DNA of 64,000 nt from Pseudomonas asturiensis (lineage in GTDB: Bacteria; Pseudomonadota; Gammaproteobacteria; Pseudomonadales; Pseudomonadaceae): assembly GCF_900143095.1 (NCBI RefSeq), contig NZ_FRDA01000002.1, positions 1-64,000 of the forward strand, in the 5' to 3' direction. The translations under genes were made by a program, and so were the position numbers. How positions within the stretch are numbered: the first letter of the stretch is position 1; each line of letters opens with the position of its first letter. The notes below the pieces were generated by a model. It saw only the letters and a list, made by a program, of their open reading frames with translations. It had not been told where the DNA came from and ran no database searches. Shown one piece after another: positions 33,769 through 42,436 of this stretch.

Positions 33769-34872
33769 TTAATAATTGCCGGCAGGCCAGTCGATGTAGC
33801 CTTTCGCGCCGCCACCGTAATAAGCCTCACGGGGCGCGATGGTGAGTTCGGCACCTCTGCGCAGGCGCTCGACCAGATCCGGGTTGGAGATAAACAGACG
33901 GCCAAACGCAACCGCATCGATCCGGCCTTGTGCGCGGCGCTCGATGGCCATTTCCAGGTCGTAGTTGTTGTTGCCAATGAAGGGGCCGTTGAACTGCGCA
34001 CTCAGGGCGTCCATGTCCACGCCTGCTGGCACTTCACGTGAGGTAGCGGTGGCGCCTTCAACGAAATGCAGGTATGCCAGATCGAAGGTGTTCAACTGCT
34101 GGATCAGGTAGCCATACATGGCCATGACGTTGCTGTCGGGGGGCGTGTTGCCCGCATCAGGCGTGACAGGCGACAAGCGGATACCCACACGGTCGTTGCC
34201 CCAGATTTTGACGATTGCCTGGGTGACTTCGAGCGTCAGACGCGCACGGTTTTCGATCGAGCCGCCGTACTGATCGGTGCGCCGATTGGTCGAGTCACGC
34301 AGAAACTGATCCAGCAGGTAGCTGTTGGCGGAGTGGACCTCGACCCCGTCAAAGCCTGCACGTTTGGCATTCTCGGCAGCGCGTTTGTACTGTTCGATGA
34401 TTTCTGGAATCTCGTCAGTTTCGAGCGCCCGAGGCATCGACACAGGTACGAAACCGTTCACGGTGTAGGTGTCACCTTCGGCCTTGATGGCAGAAGGTGC
34501 GACCGGCGCTGCACCGCCTGGTTGAAGTTCGACGCTGGAAAACCGCCCCACATGCCAGAGCTGGCTGACGATTTTGCCACCGGCCGCATGCACGGCGTCG
34601 GTCACTTTCTTCCAGCCGGCCACCTGCTCGTCACTCCAGATCCCGGGTGTTGCGGCGTAACCGCGGCCCTGGGGCGAGATGTTGGTGGCTTCGGCGACGA
34701 TCAACCCTGCCGTCGCGCGTTGGGCGTAATACTCGGCGTGCATCTCGTTCGGAATGCCATCCTCCGCGTAACGGCTACGGGTGACCGGAGCCATCAGAAT
34801 ACGATTGGCAAGGTTAATGGCCCCCAGAGTGATGGGGGTGAACAGGTCTGTACGTGTGGCGTTGTCTGTCAT
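33769..34872 (-). CDS. nemA: Old yellow enzyme family alkene reductase (NemA-like), 367 aa
   Basis: An FMN-dependent OYE: LFTPITLGAINLANRILMAP at the start, QLWHVGRFS, the substrate-binding His/Asn pair in VEVHSANSYLLDQFL, NRRTDQYGGSIENRARL and GVDMDALSAQFNGPFIGN. These reduce activated C=C bonds, nitrate esters and N-ethylmaleimide with NADPH. Start at the second ATG (34872), with GAGG upstream. It follows a TetR gene and a matching operator (34889-34903), the arrangement of nemR-nemA. Confidence 0.88.
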   Translation of the reverse strand: MTDNATRTDLFTPITLGAINLANRILMAPVTRSRYAEDGIPNEMHAEYYAQRATAGLIVAEATNISPQGRGYAATPGIWSDEQVAGWKKVTDAVHAAGGKIVSQLWHVGRFSSVELQPGGAAPVAPSAIKAEGDTYTVNGFVPVSMPRALETDEIPEIIEQYKRAAENAKRAGFDGVEVHSANSYLLDQFLRDSTNRRTDQYGGSIENRARLTLEVTQAIVKIWGNDRVGIRLSPVTPDAGNTPPDSNVMAMYGYLIQQLNTFDLAYLHFVEGATATSREVPAGVDMDALSAQFNGPFIGNNNYDLEMAIERRAQGRIDAVAFGRLFISNPDLVERLRRGAELTIAPREAYYGGGAKGYIDWPAGNY

Positions 34873-34888
34873 GGTGAACCTCATTGAA

Positions 34889-34903
34889 TAGACCGGTCGT
34901 CTA
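34889..34903. promoter_or_regulatory. NemR-like operator before the OYE gene
   Basis: TAGACCGGTCGTCTA, identical to the copy at 35530-35544. The TAGAC...GTCTA form is that of operators bound by NemR/AcuR-type TetR repressors. It is 17 bp before the OYE start codon and directly after the tetR stop. Confidence 0.75.
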
Positions 34904-34924
34904 CATAACCGGCAAAAAAAATCG

Positions 34925-35506
34925 CTACGACAAAAGCCGTTTTGCCAGCGTCAGGGTGTTTGCAAATACATCATCTCGCTTGCCGATTTTCATCATCAGC
35001 GAAGCGCCTAGCCAGAGTTGATAAAGCGCCTGAGCAAGCATTGAGCTCGCCAGCGGTGTAGTGATCGAGCCATCCACGCGACCCTGCTCGATGCAGCGCT
35101 CCAGTTTTGAGTGGATGGCCTGGGTGCCCCTGTCGAGCACCCGGCGCATCGGCTCGGAGAGATCGCACACTTCCGCACCCAGTTTGACGACCAGGCACTT
35201 GTCCATGGGCGAGTCCGAGCATTGGGTGTGTGCCCAATAACCGAAGTAGTCCAGCAATCGTTCAGCCGCCGGTGCGGGCCCGCTCAACAGGCCGTCGACC
35301 GTTGACAGGTACTCGGAAAAATACCGCTCCAGCAGGGCTTGGCCGAATGCTTCCTTGGATTTGAAGTAATAGTAAAACGAGCCCTTCGGCACTTGCGCGG
35401 CTGCCACCACTTCGGCAAGACCTACGCTGGTGTAGCCTTTATGGGTCATTAGTTGCCTGGCCACATCCAGAATGTGCTGGCGGATTTCAGAAGACTGTTT
35501 ATTCAT
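34925..35506 (-). CDS. TetR-family repressor (NemR-like), 193 aa
   Basis: An N-terminal helix-turn-helix (IRQHILDVARQLMTHKGYTS, VAAAQVPKGSFYYYFKSKEA) followed by a C-terminal ligand domain with Cys residues (QCSDSPMDKCLVV and EVCDLSE) suitable for electrophile sensing, as in NemR. Directly upstream of the OYE and SDR genes; identical operators before and after it suggest autoregulation and control of the enzymes. ATG at 35506. Close paralogue of the TetR gene at 37202-37783. Confidence 0.88.
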   Translation of the reverse strand: MNKQSSEIRQHILDVARQLMTHKGYTSVGLAEVVAAAQVPKGSFYYYFKSKEAFGQALLERYFSEYLSTVDGLLSGPAPAAERLLDYFGYWAHTQCSDSPMDKCLVVKLGAEVCDLSEPMRRVLDRGTQAIHSKLERCIEQGRVDGSITTPLASSMLAQALYQLWLGASLMMKIGKRDDVFANTLTLAKRLLS

Positions 35507-35529
35507 AATGCCGTCACCCCAAACAACAA

Positions 35530-35544
35530 TAGACCGGTCGTCTA
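35530..35544. promoter_or_regulatory. NemR-like operator before tetR
   Basis: TAGACCGGTCGTCTA, identical to the copy at 34889-34903 including the flanking A and C. It lies 24 bp upstream of the tetR start codon. Confidence 0.78.
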
Positions 35545-35678
35545 CTAACTTTTAGTGCCTCTGACCAACGGCCTCCATCACGCGAAGAACGCATCGATTC
35601 AGCAAGACAACAGACGATCTGCAGGGATCCGCCGATGAGGCCTGGCAAACAGGCCACTCAATTTGTGTATCATCAGGA

Positions 35679-35692
35679 CTGAAATATTTCAG
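35679..35692. promoter_or_regulatory. Perfect palindrome upstream of the second TetR gene
   Basis: CTGAAATATTTCAG, a perfect 14-bp palindrome 41-54 bp before the TetR start at 35733. Its position suggests an autoregulatory operator. Confidence 0.5.
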
Positions 35693-35732
35693 CCATGCCC
35701 GCCTGGCAATACGTTTTAAGGTATCTCCCTGA

Positions 35733-36362
35733 ATGACAGATTCCACCCCACTTTCTGCACCTCGCGGCAAGGGACGCCCCCGAGCGTTTGATCGCGATCA
35801 GGCATTGCTGCATGCCTTGGCAGTGTTCTGGAAACGTGGATACGAGCCCGCTTCCGTTGCCGAACTCTGTACGGCAATGGGCATCAAGCCTCCCAGCCTG
35901 TATGCGGCATTTGGCAACAAGGCAACGTTGTTTCTGGAAGCCGTCGCTCACTACGAAACCCTGTTTTGGGACGCCACATGGGAACGCATGAACGACGAAC
36001 CGGACGTGGTACGCGCCATCGGTGAGTTCTTCCACTCCTCCGCCTCCATCCTCACCGAGCCTGAAGCGCCTTGCGGATGCATGGTCGTCCTCGCCGCCGT
36101 CAACGTGTCGCAGGACGCCGGAGAAGTTACGGCTGCACTCAAGGCCTTGCGTCAAGAAGGCCGTGATTACCTGCAGCAGCGCCTTGATCGGGCGGTCGAG
36201 GACGGACAGCTGAAACCGCATACCAACACCCGCCTGCTTGCCTCCGCGCTCAATACGCTGCTTGAGGGTATGTCGTTACAAGCCCAGGATGCTGCCAGCC
36301 GCGAGGATCTGCAGGCCATCGGCGCGACTGCCATCTCGATGCTTACCCCCTCCCTGAAATAA
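35733..36362 (+). CDS. TetR/AcrR-family regulator, 209 aa
   Basis: HTH region: GRPRAFDRDQALLHALAVFW and VAELCTAMGIKPPSLYAAFG. The C-terminal domain resembles the large TetR group with a GCMVVLAAVNVS segment. The GKGRPRAFD lead-in is typical of YafC/AefR-like TetR proteins. It is followed on the same strand by an NAD(P)-binding protein gene with its own promoter. Ligand unknown. Confidence 0.88.
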   Translation: MTDSTPLSAPRGKGRPRAFDRDQALLHALAVFWKRGYEPASVAELCTAMGIKPPSLYAAFGNKATLFLEAVAHYETLFWDATWERMNDEPDVVRAIGEFFHSSASILTEPEAPCGCMVVLAAVNVSQDAGEVTAALKALRQEGRDYLQQRLDRAVEDGQLKPHTNTRLLASALNTLLEGMSLQAQDAASREDLQAIGATAISMLTPSLK

Positions 36363-36399
36363 CAGTTTGAGCGTCGCCAGACCTCGACCCGCCATGCGC

Positions 36400-36430
36400 T
36401 TGACACATTCTGTAGTGATCAATATAGAAT
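36400..36430 (+). promoter_or_regulatory. Sigma-70 promoter with overlapping operator
   Basis: TTGACA (36400-36405), 17-bp spacer, TATAGA (36423-36428). The 20-bp element TGTAGTGatcaaTATAGAAT (36411-36430) shares 15 aligned bases with the one at 31318-31337 and contains an imperfect palindrome centred on GATC. Confidence 0.65.
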
Positions 36431-36514
36431 AAAGACAAACTGGCGCTCGTCAAGAGCGCCCTGCATCTGCGTGATGCGGACCATCCGTGACACATTGCTT
36501 GATCTGGAGGAGCC

Positions 36515-37186
36515 ATGAATTCGGTTTTTATCGTGGGCGGCTCGGGGAAAATCGCCCGCCGACTCGCTCAGCAACTTGTTGAACGAGGCCACCATGTGCG
36601 TTCACTTCACCGTCATGCCGAGCAGGCAGAAGCATTGAACGCCCTGGGTGCCAGTCCCGCTGCTGGTGACCTGCTCAAGCTTGATGCCAAGGCACTCGCG
36701 ACGCTCATGGACGGCAGCGACACCGTTGTGTTCGCTGCCGGTGCAGGCGGCAAAGGCGGAGCGCAGATGACCAATGCCATTGATGGACGCGGGCTGGAAT
36801 TGTCTGTGGCTGCGGCCCAGTTTGCCGGCATCAAGCGGTTTATTCTGGTATCAGCGTTTCCGGAAGCGTCGCGGGGCAAAACCATTTCAGAAACGTTCGA
36901 AAACTACATGGCCGTCAAGAAAGCCGCAGACGTGCATCTGGCCGCAACCACGCTTGACTGGGTCATTCTGCGGCCCGGGACGCTGGTGGATTCGGCTGGC
37001 ACCGGCAAGGTTCAGGCAGGTCTCGCCATCGCCTATGGCGACGTCCCTCGCGACGACGTGGCAGCCGCTTTGTTGCAGATCATCGAGAAGCCTGCGGTGA
37101 ATCGCGTGATCATCGAATTGACCCAGGGCGAGACACCTGTCGATCAAGCGATCCAGGCGATCGCTCGGGACTGTCCTCAGGCATGA
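36515..37186 (+). CDS. NAD(P)-binding atypical SDR protein (NmrA/YwnB-like), 223 aa
   Basis: A Rossmann fold with the N-terminal VGGSGKIARRLAQQLVERGH nucleotide-binding loop, GSDTVVFAAGAGGKGGAQMT and a central IKRFILVSAF. The length (about 220) and absence of the YxxxK active site place it in the atypical SDR group (NAD(P)H-binding, sometimes redox sensors or quinone reductases). GGAGG precedes the ATG. It converges on a TetR gene 15 bp away. Confidence 0.85.
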   Translation: MNSVFIVGGSGKIARRLAQQLVERGHHVRSLHRHAEQAEALNALGASPAAGDLLKLDAKALATLMDGSDTVVFAAGAGGKGGAQMTNAIDGRGLELSVAAAQFAGIKRFILVSAFPEASRGKTISETFENYMAVKKAADVHLAATTLDWVILRPGTLVDSAGTGKVQAGLAIAYGDVPRDDVAAALLQIIEKPAVNRVIIELTQGETPVDQAIQAIARDCPQA

Positions 37187-37201
37187 GCCAGGCGCTGGGC
37201 G

Positions 37202-37783
37202 TCAGGACAAAAGCCGCCGGCTCATCGCCAGTGCAGCATCGAACGGTTCACGCGTTCTATTGACCTTGACCAGCAAGGAAGCGCCCAGCCACATCTGATA
37301 GAGCGCTTCGGCGAGTATCGATGCGTCGAGGGACGACTCGATGGACCCGTCCTCCTTGCCCTGCTCGACACAGCGCGTTATGCGCTCAACGATCAGGGCT
37401 GTTCCTTTCTCAAGCACCACGCGCATGGTTTCGGACAGATCGCAGACCTCCGCGCCCAGTTTGACCACCAGACATTTTTGATCGGTGTGATCAAACGCCT
37501 GCGTCTCGGCCCAGTAGAGCAGATAGTTGAGCAGGCGCTCGGCTCCATTGCCGGAACCGGCCAACTGCTGATCGACCCGCGTGAGGTACTCCTGAAAGTA
37601 CTCTGAAAGCAGCGCCTGGCCGAATTCATCCTTGGAGCGGAAATAGTGATAAAACGACCCTTTGGGTACACCTGCGGCGGCGAGCAACTCGGTAAGGCCG
37701 ACAGCGGTGTAACCCTTTTGGGTCATGAGCGATCTGGCGACATCAATGATGTGCTGACGCATATCCTGGGCGGGTTTCTTCAT
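37202..37783 (-). CDS. TetR-family repressor, 193 aa
   Basis: HTH: MRQHIIDVARSLMTQKGYTA and LLAAAGVPKGSFYHYFRSKD. It is a close paralogue of the NemR-like protein at 34925-35506 and has the same length and the same LVVKLGAEVCDLSE segment with a Cys. Start placed at ATG 37783. No TAGAC-type operator lies next to it. Candidate regulator of the two promoters that share TGTAGTG-N5-TATAGAAT, but this is inference. Confidence 0.86.
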   Translation of the reverse strand: MKKPAQDMRQHIIDVARSLMTQKGYTAVGLTELLAAAGVPKGSFYHYFRSKDEFGQALLSEYFQEYLTRVDQQLAGSGNGAERLLNYLLYWAETQAFDHTDQKCLVVKLGAEVCDLSETMRVVLEKGTALIVERITRCVEQGKEDGSIESSLDASILAEALYQMWLGASLLVKVNRTREPFDAALAMSRRLLS

Positions 37784-37898
37784 AGTGCGGGCGATGCTAG
37801 CAAAAAAACACATGAGCGTCAGTCTGACAAATCGGCGGCTCAGACCCTGACTGCTCTATCGGCAGTCGCAAAAAAGCCTCTCGATGCGCCAGCAATGT

Positions 37899-37912
37899 TA
37901 ACTATTGTTAAT
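37899..37912. promoter_or_regulatory. Palindrome TTAAC-TATT-GTTAA
   Basis: A 14-bp inverted repeat in the divergent region between the TetR gene at 37202-37783 and the hydrolase gene at 38005; possible operator for either. Confidence 0.35.
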
Positions 37913-38004
37913 GAAAAAACCACTTCACAAAATCAGATCACCAGAGGATTATCCTTCCTGCACGCGTAACGCCCTGACAATAAAAATCAAACAGGATACC
38001 TCTC

Positions 38005-39087
38005 ATGCAGCGCTCTACGTCCCGGCCCGCCACTGGGCTGCTGTTTCTCTCGCTTTGTATCTCTTGCGCCCTCAACGCAGCGCCCCTGCCGCCCGCGACT
38101 GAAGGTGACTGGGTCGCCCCCGAATTCACCTTTCACACGGGGGAAAAACTCGCCAACCTGAAGCTGCACTACACCACTCTTGGTGACCCGAAGAATCCCG
38201 CGATCCTCTTTCTGCACGGTACTTACCGCCCCGGCAGCGACATTCTGAGCAAGGACTTCGGTGGTGAGCTGTTTGGCGAAGGCCAGCCACTGAGCGCGAG
38301 CAAGTACTACATCATCTCGACCGATGGCATCGGCGTGGGTCAGTCGACCAAACCCTCGGACGGCCTGCGCGCCAGTTTCCCGAAGTACAACTACGCCGAC
38401 ATGGTTCAGGCTCAGTACCGACTCGTGACCGAAGGACTGGGCGTGAAACACCTTCGGCTGATCATCGGCAACTCCATGGGCGGCATGCAGACCTGGATGT
38501 GGGGGCAAACCTGGCCGCAGATGATGGATGCGCTCGTGCCGATGGCCTCGCAACCCACTGAAATGTCCTCACGCAACTGGATGATGCGCCGACTGCTGGT
38601 GGAGTCGATCAAGCAGGATCCGGCCTGGAACAATGGCAATTACACCGTCCAGCCGCCTTCGCTGAGCCTGGCGAATGCGATGTTTAGCATCGGGACCAGC
38701 GGCGGCAGCCTGGCTTATCAAGCAATGGCTCCGACCCGTGCATTGGCGGATAAATTCGTGGAGGATCGGCTGAACACGCCACAAACATCAGACGCCAATG
38801 ACTTCATCTACCAGTGGCAGTCGTCTGCCGACTACGACGCGGCGAAGGGATTGGACAAGATCCAGGCACCGGTGCTGGCCATCAACTCGGCGGACGACGA
38901 ACGCAATCCACCTGAGACCGGGCTACTGGAGGCCTCGCTGCGGAAGGTTAAAAACGCCAGGTTGCTGTTGATCCCTGCCAGTACCGAGACCCGCGGCCAC
39001 GGCACAACCAGCATGGCGAAGTTTTACAGCAAGGAATTGGGGCAGTTCATGCAACAGACTGAAAAGCCTCCGCACACCGGCAGTTGA
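38005..39087 (+). CDS. Secreted alpha/beta hydrolase, MetX-like fold, 360 aa
   Basis: An N-terminal signal peptide (to about residue 28, ALNAAP). The catalytic fold resembles homoserine O-acetyltransferase-like hydrolases: AILFLHGTYRPGSDI (oxyanion region), IGNSMGGMQTWMWG (nucleophile Ser in GNSMGG), an Asp in INSADDERNPP and His in ETRGHGTT. Export to the periplasm argues against a role in methionine synthesis. Monocistronic, with a terminator at 39099-39122. Confidence 0.83.
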   Translation: MQRSTSRPATGLLFLSLCISCALNAAPLPPATEGDWVAPEFTFHTGEKLANLKLHYTTLGDPKNPAILFLHGTYRPGSDILSKDFGGELFGEGQPLSASKYYIISTDGIGVGQSTKPSDGLRASFPKYNYADMVQAQYRLVTEGLGVKHLRLIIGNSMGGMQTWMWGQTWPQMMDALVPMASQPTEMSSRNWMMRRLLVESIKQDPAWNNGNYTVQPPSLSLANAMFSIGTSGGSLAYQAMAPTRALADKFVEDRLNTPQTSDANDFIYQWQSSADYDAAKGLDKIQAPVLAINSADDERNPPETGLLEASLRKVKNARLLLIPASTETRGHGTTSMAKFYSKELGQFMQQTEKPPHTGS

Positions 39088-39098
39088 GCAACTGATTG

Positions 39099-39122
39099 CG
39101 CAGGGGCCGAACCCCTGCGTTT
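39099..39122. terminator. Bidirectional intrinsic terminator
   Basis: CGCAGGGG-CCGAA-CCCCTGCG followed by TTT, between the convergent hydrolase and OYE genes. Confidence 0.8.
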
Positions 39123-39139
39123 CCGGCACTGAAATATGC

Positions 39140-40237
39140 CTAGCCCAGCTCGCTGTCCTTGATATCCGCAATCGGGCCAAGGAGCGACGGATCGAAATCA
39201 TTGAGTGCACGGCGTTCCGGGAGCCGTTGTGCAAGGTCCGGGTTGGCCAGGGCAGCCTTGCCCACTGCGATGAGGTTCGCCCCACTCTCAATGGCCTGTT
39301 CGGCCCTCTTCTCGTCGTGCAGACCACCATTGGCTATCAACGTAACCTCAGGCGCATAACGACGGGCCAGCGTGACCAGGCTGGCATCATTGCCGACAAA
39401 CGCTGGCTGCCAGGCCTCGTACTCGGTGACATGTATGAAATCGACGCCTGCATCAGCCAGGCTACCGAAGACAACCTCCGCGCCCTGCTCGCCCTCAGCC
39501 CACTTGTGCTGAAAATCATTGACCTTGCCTTGCGAAATACGCACACCTACAGGCGCACTGCCGACGACTTTTTTCACCTCGGCGACAACCTCAAGGGTCA
39601 GGCCAAGGCGCTGACGGATATCGCCACCCCAACGATCTGTACGCTGATTGGTATAGTCCGTGAGGAACTGATCCAGTAAATAGCCGTTGGCGCCGTGGAT
39701 CTCGATGCCGTCAAAACCTGCCGTTGTGACGGCCCGCTTCGCCGCTTGGGCAAATCCCGCAATGGCGTCCGCAATGTCCTCATCACTCATGGCCCGAGGA
39801 ATACGGTATTGGCCCTCACCCCGATAAAACGCCATCTGCTCACCCTTGGGACGAACGCTCGACGGGCCTGCACAGTCATCGACGAACCGGTTCGCCTGGC
39901 TAAGCGCGCCAGCATGCATGATCTGCGCGATGACAGCGGTGCCATGCCGGTGAACGGCATCTACGACAGGCCGCCAGGCCAGCGCCTGCTGCTCGTCGGT
40001 GATACCCGGCTGAAACCGATAGCCCTGAGAAAACAGTCGATCGGTGTAGATGCCCTCGGTGATCACCAACCCGAAGCCGCCCTTGGCGAATCGCTCGTAA
40101 TATCGCGCCATGGTGTCGGTGGCACTTCCGGTCTCGGTGGCGCTGACGCGCGTCATGGGGGCCAGCGCAAAGCGATTCTTCAACCGCAGATGTTTCATAT
40201 CGAACGGCGTTACAATACGCGGGCCTGTCGCGTTCAT
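39140..40237 (-). CDS. NADH:flavin oxidoreductase, OYE family, 365 aa
   Basis: A second FMN-dependent OYE-type barrel, of a different subgroup from the one at 33769: FALAPMTRVSATETGSATDT, QIMHAGALSQANRF, FDGIEIHGANGYLLDQFLTD, NQRTDRWGGDIRQRLGL and a GGLHDEKRAEQAIES near the end. It probably reduces enones or similar compounds. Divergent from the LysR gene at 40361 with a 123-bp gap, a typical LysR-target arrangement. Confidence 0.88.
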   Translation of the reverse strand: MNATGPRIVTPFDMKHLRLKNRFALAPMTRVSATETGSATDTMARYYERFAKGGFGLVITEGIYTDRLFSQGYRFQPGITDEQQALAWRPVVDAVHRHGTAVIAQIMHAGALSQANRFVDDCAGPSSVRPKGEQMAFYRGEGQYRIPRAMSDEDIADAIAGFAQAAKRAVTTAGFDGIEIHGANGYLLDQFLTDYTNQRTDRWGGDIRQRLGLTLEVVAEVKKVVGSAPVGVRISQGKVNDFQHKWAEGEQGAEVVFGSLADAGVDFIHVTEYEAWQPAFVGNDASLVTLARRYAPEVTLIANGGLHDEKRAEQAIESGANLIAVGKAALANPDLAQRLPERRALNDFDPSLLGPIADIKDSELG

Positions 40238-40360
40238 TCTTCATTTCCTCTACGTTGGCTTTTTGCACGAATTGATTGGGCAAGGGGCACCATAAGCACT
40301 CATACAGGCCAGTAGAAGACGAAATTTCGATAAGGCGCCTTAACGAAAACGGATAGAGTC

Positions 40361-41257
40361 ATGCAGATCCCGGAAATAGAAGTCTTCATCGGTATCGCCG
40401 CCAGCGGCAGTTTGTCTGAAGCAGCGCGGCGGCTTGGATTGTCCGCCATGACGGTCTCGAGAAGGCTCGCGTCGCTGGAAAGCGATCTGGGCGTACGACT
40501 GGTGCATCGCACAACCCGCTCGGTGTCACTCACGCCTGAAGGTGAGGTATTTCTGCCTCACGCCAGGACGATGCTCAAGGCGAGCGAAACGGCCCGCGCG
40601 ACGCTGAAAACCGATACGCGCAGCGCGGGCGGAACGCTGCGTGTAACGGCTCCAACGGTGTTTGGCCAGACGGTCATCATGCCCCTGCTCCCCGCATTGC
40701 TCGCCAGCAACCCAACCCTCAGTATCGACCTTACGCTGTCGGACAGCATCGTCGACATTGCCGGGCTTGGTATCGATGTCGCGATTCGCATCGCCACGCT
40801 GCGCGACTCGGCACTGGTGGCAAGAACGCTGGCTCCCAACCCGCGCGTGGTCTGCGCAAGCCCTGATTACCTGGCGCGATTCGGTACGCCCGAAACGCTT
40901 GATCAGCTCAGGCATCATCAATGCATTGTGCTGCACGCAATGCCCTGCTGGACGTTCTCGAAAGGTGGTGACCCCCTGAGCGTTCGAGTCCATGGGTCAT
41001 TTTCGGCCAACAGCGTCGAGGCGGTGCGTACTGCAAGCCGACAGGGCCTGGGACTGGCCATGCTGACGTACTGGGATATTCGCAGCGAGCTTGCGCAAGG
41101 CGTTCTCAAATTGGTGGAACTGAACGATGCCGTCCCCGAGCAACTGTCCATCACCGCTGTGCTTCCAACACGCCAGCAAGTTCCTCACAGAGTCCGGGTG
41201 TTCGTTGAGCATCTGGAAACCGAGCTCAACAAGGAGCAGAGCCTTATGCAGACCTGA
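40361..41257 (+). CDS. LysR-family transcriptional regulator, 298 aa
   Basis: N-terminal winged HTH: EVFIGIAASGSLSEAARRLG and LSAMTVSRRLASLESDLGVR, followed by the periplasmic-binding-like effector domain (GTLRVTAPTVFGQTVIMPLL). It is of the CrgA/DmlR-like subgroup (LVHRTTRSVSLTPEGE). Divergent from the OYE gene at 39140-40237, which is its likely target. Confidence 0.9.
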   Translation: MQIPEIEVFIGIAASGSLSEAARRLGLSAMTVSRRLASLESDLGVRLVHRTTRSVSLTPEGEVFLPHARTMLKASETARATLKTDTRSAGGTLRVTAPTVFGQTVIMPLLPALLASNPTLSIDLTLSDSIVDIAGLGIDVAIRIATLRDSALVARTLAPNPRVVCASPDYLARFGTPETLDQLRHHQCIVLHAMPCWTFSKGGDPLSVRVHGSFSANSVEAVRTASRQGLGLAMLTYWDIRSELAQGVLKLVELNDAVPEQLSITAVLPTRQQVPHRVRVFVEHLETELNKEQSLMQT

Positions 41258-41389
41258 CCGACAAGCAGATCGACCAGGCTTGCCCTTTTCAGCACACCTC
41301 CAGTAGCCCATCGGCCTGACGTGCTGTTGGTTAAACGCGCGAAAATCACTACCCTCTCCACGCATCCCCCTATTGGAACCCAGGCTGAC

Positions 41390-42253
41390 ATGATCAGAGA
41401 GTTGAAAACCTTCATCTGTGTGGCGCAACGGGGCACCTTTGCTGCGGCTGGGCAGCAGGTCGGCCTGACCCAATCTGCCGTCAGCGCCCAGATCAAAAGC
41501 CTCGAAGACACGTTGGGCGTCAAACTCTTTGATCGGACCGGCCGGTCCGCCACACTCAATTCAGCCGGGCAGCGGGCGATCCCGCTGGCTGAAGAAATCC
41601 TGCAGATCTTTGGTCGGATGGGTGCGGCTGACAGCGGCAACGACTTTCACGGGGCGCTACGCATCGGGGCCATCGGCACGGTCCAGACCGGCATTCTGCC
41701 CCAGGCGCTGGTTGCCCTGAAGTCGCAGGCACCGTTCATTGAAACCAACCTGGTGCCCGGAGTCTCTCTGAACCTGCTCAGCCAGGTGGATGCGGGTGAA
41801 CTGGATCTGGCCATCATGATCAAGCCACCATTCTCACTTCCCAAAGACCTGCACGCCGAGGTCATCGCCCGCGAGGCCTTCGTGTTGATCACATCCTGGG
41901 ACGTAAAGGGTGACGATCCGCTGACTATCCTCACCCAGCAACCCTTTGTGCGCTATGACCGAGGGTCGTTTGGCGGGCGGCTGGTGACGCAGTTTCTCAA
42001 GCAGCACAAACTGCATGTTCAACAGGCGCTGGAACTCGATGAGCTGGATGCGATTGTAAAAATGGTACGCAGCGGTCTGGGTGTTTCGCTGGTGCCAAAA
42101 GCCGGTTTGTGGCTTGAACACATGGCAGACGTCAGAGTGGTGGAGCTGGGCAAACTGACGTTCTTCAGAGAGATCGTGCTGATCTCGAAATACCGCCAGA
42201 AACATTCGCCGCTGTTCAACATTTTCAGGGCTTGCGTGCTGGATGCTGTTTGA
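41390..42253 (+). CDS. LysR-family transcriptional regulator, 287 aa
   Basis: HTH: LKTFICVAQRGTFAAAGQQV and LTQSAVSAQIKSLEDTLGVK, then DRTGRSATLNSAGQRAI and an effector domain. Start set at ATG 41390, since residues from an upstream TTG are not protein-like. It precedes the VOC gene (42437) and the pxp operon on the same strand and may regulate them, but no divergent target exists. Confidence 0.88.
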   Translation: MIRELKTFICVAQRGTFAAAGQQVGLTQSAVSAQIKSLEDTLGVKLFDRTGRSATLNSAGQRAIPLAEEILQIFGRMGAADSGNDFHGALRIGAIGTVQTGILPQALVALKSQAPFIETNLVPGVSLNLLSQVDAGELDLAIMIKPPFSLPKDLHAEVIAREAFVLITSWDVKGDDPLTILTQQPFVRYDRGSFGGRLVTQFLKQHKLHVQQALELDELDAIVKMVRSGLGVSLVPKAGLWLEHMADVRVVELGKLTFFREIVLISKYRQKHSPLFNIFRACVLDAV

Positions 42254-42436
42254 GCCCGCACGTCTGCACGCTAATGAGCCACACGGGTGCGATACGAACA
42301 ATTATGGTGCGAAACAACCAAAAATCGGCTTGAGCATCGAAATTATTCGTGCTCAGAACACAGATTCTCCGCTTTTCCCGAAGGGCTTTCCGGATAAGAA
42401 TTGATTCAGACCAACACAAATCAATAGGAAATCACC

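Noticed and set aside
34066..34887. Plus-strand open frame opposite the OYE gene
   Set aside because: Antisense shadow without start signal.
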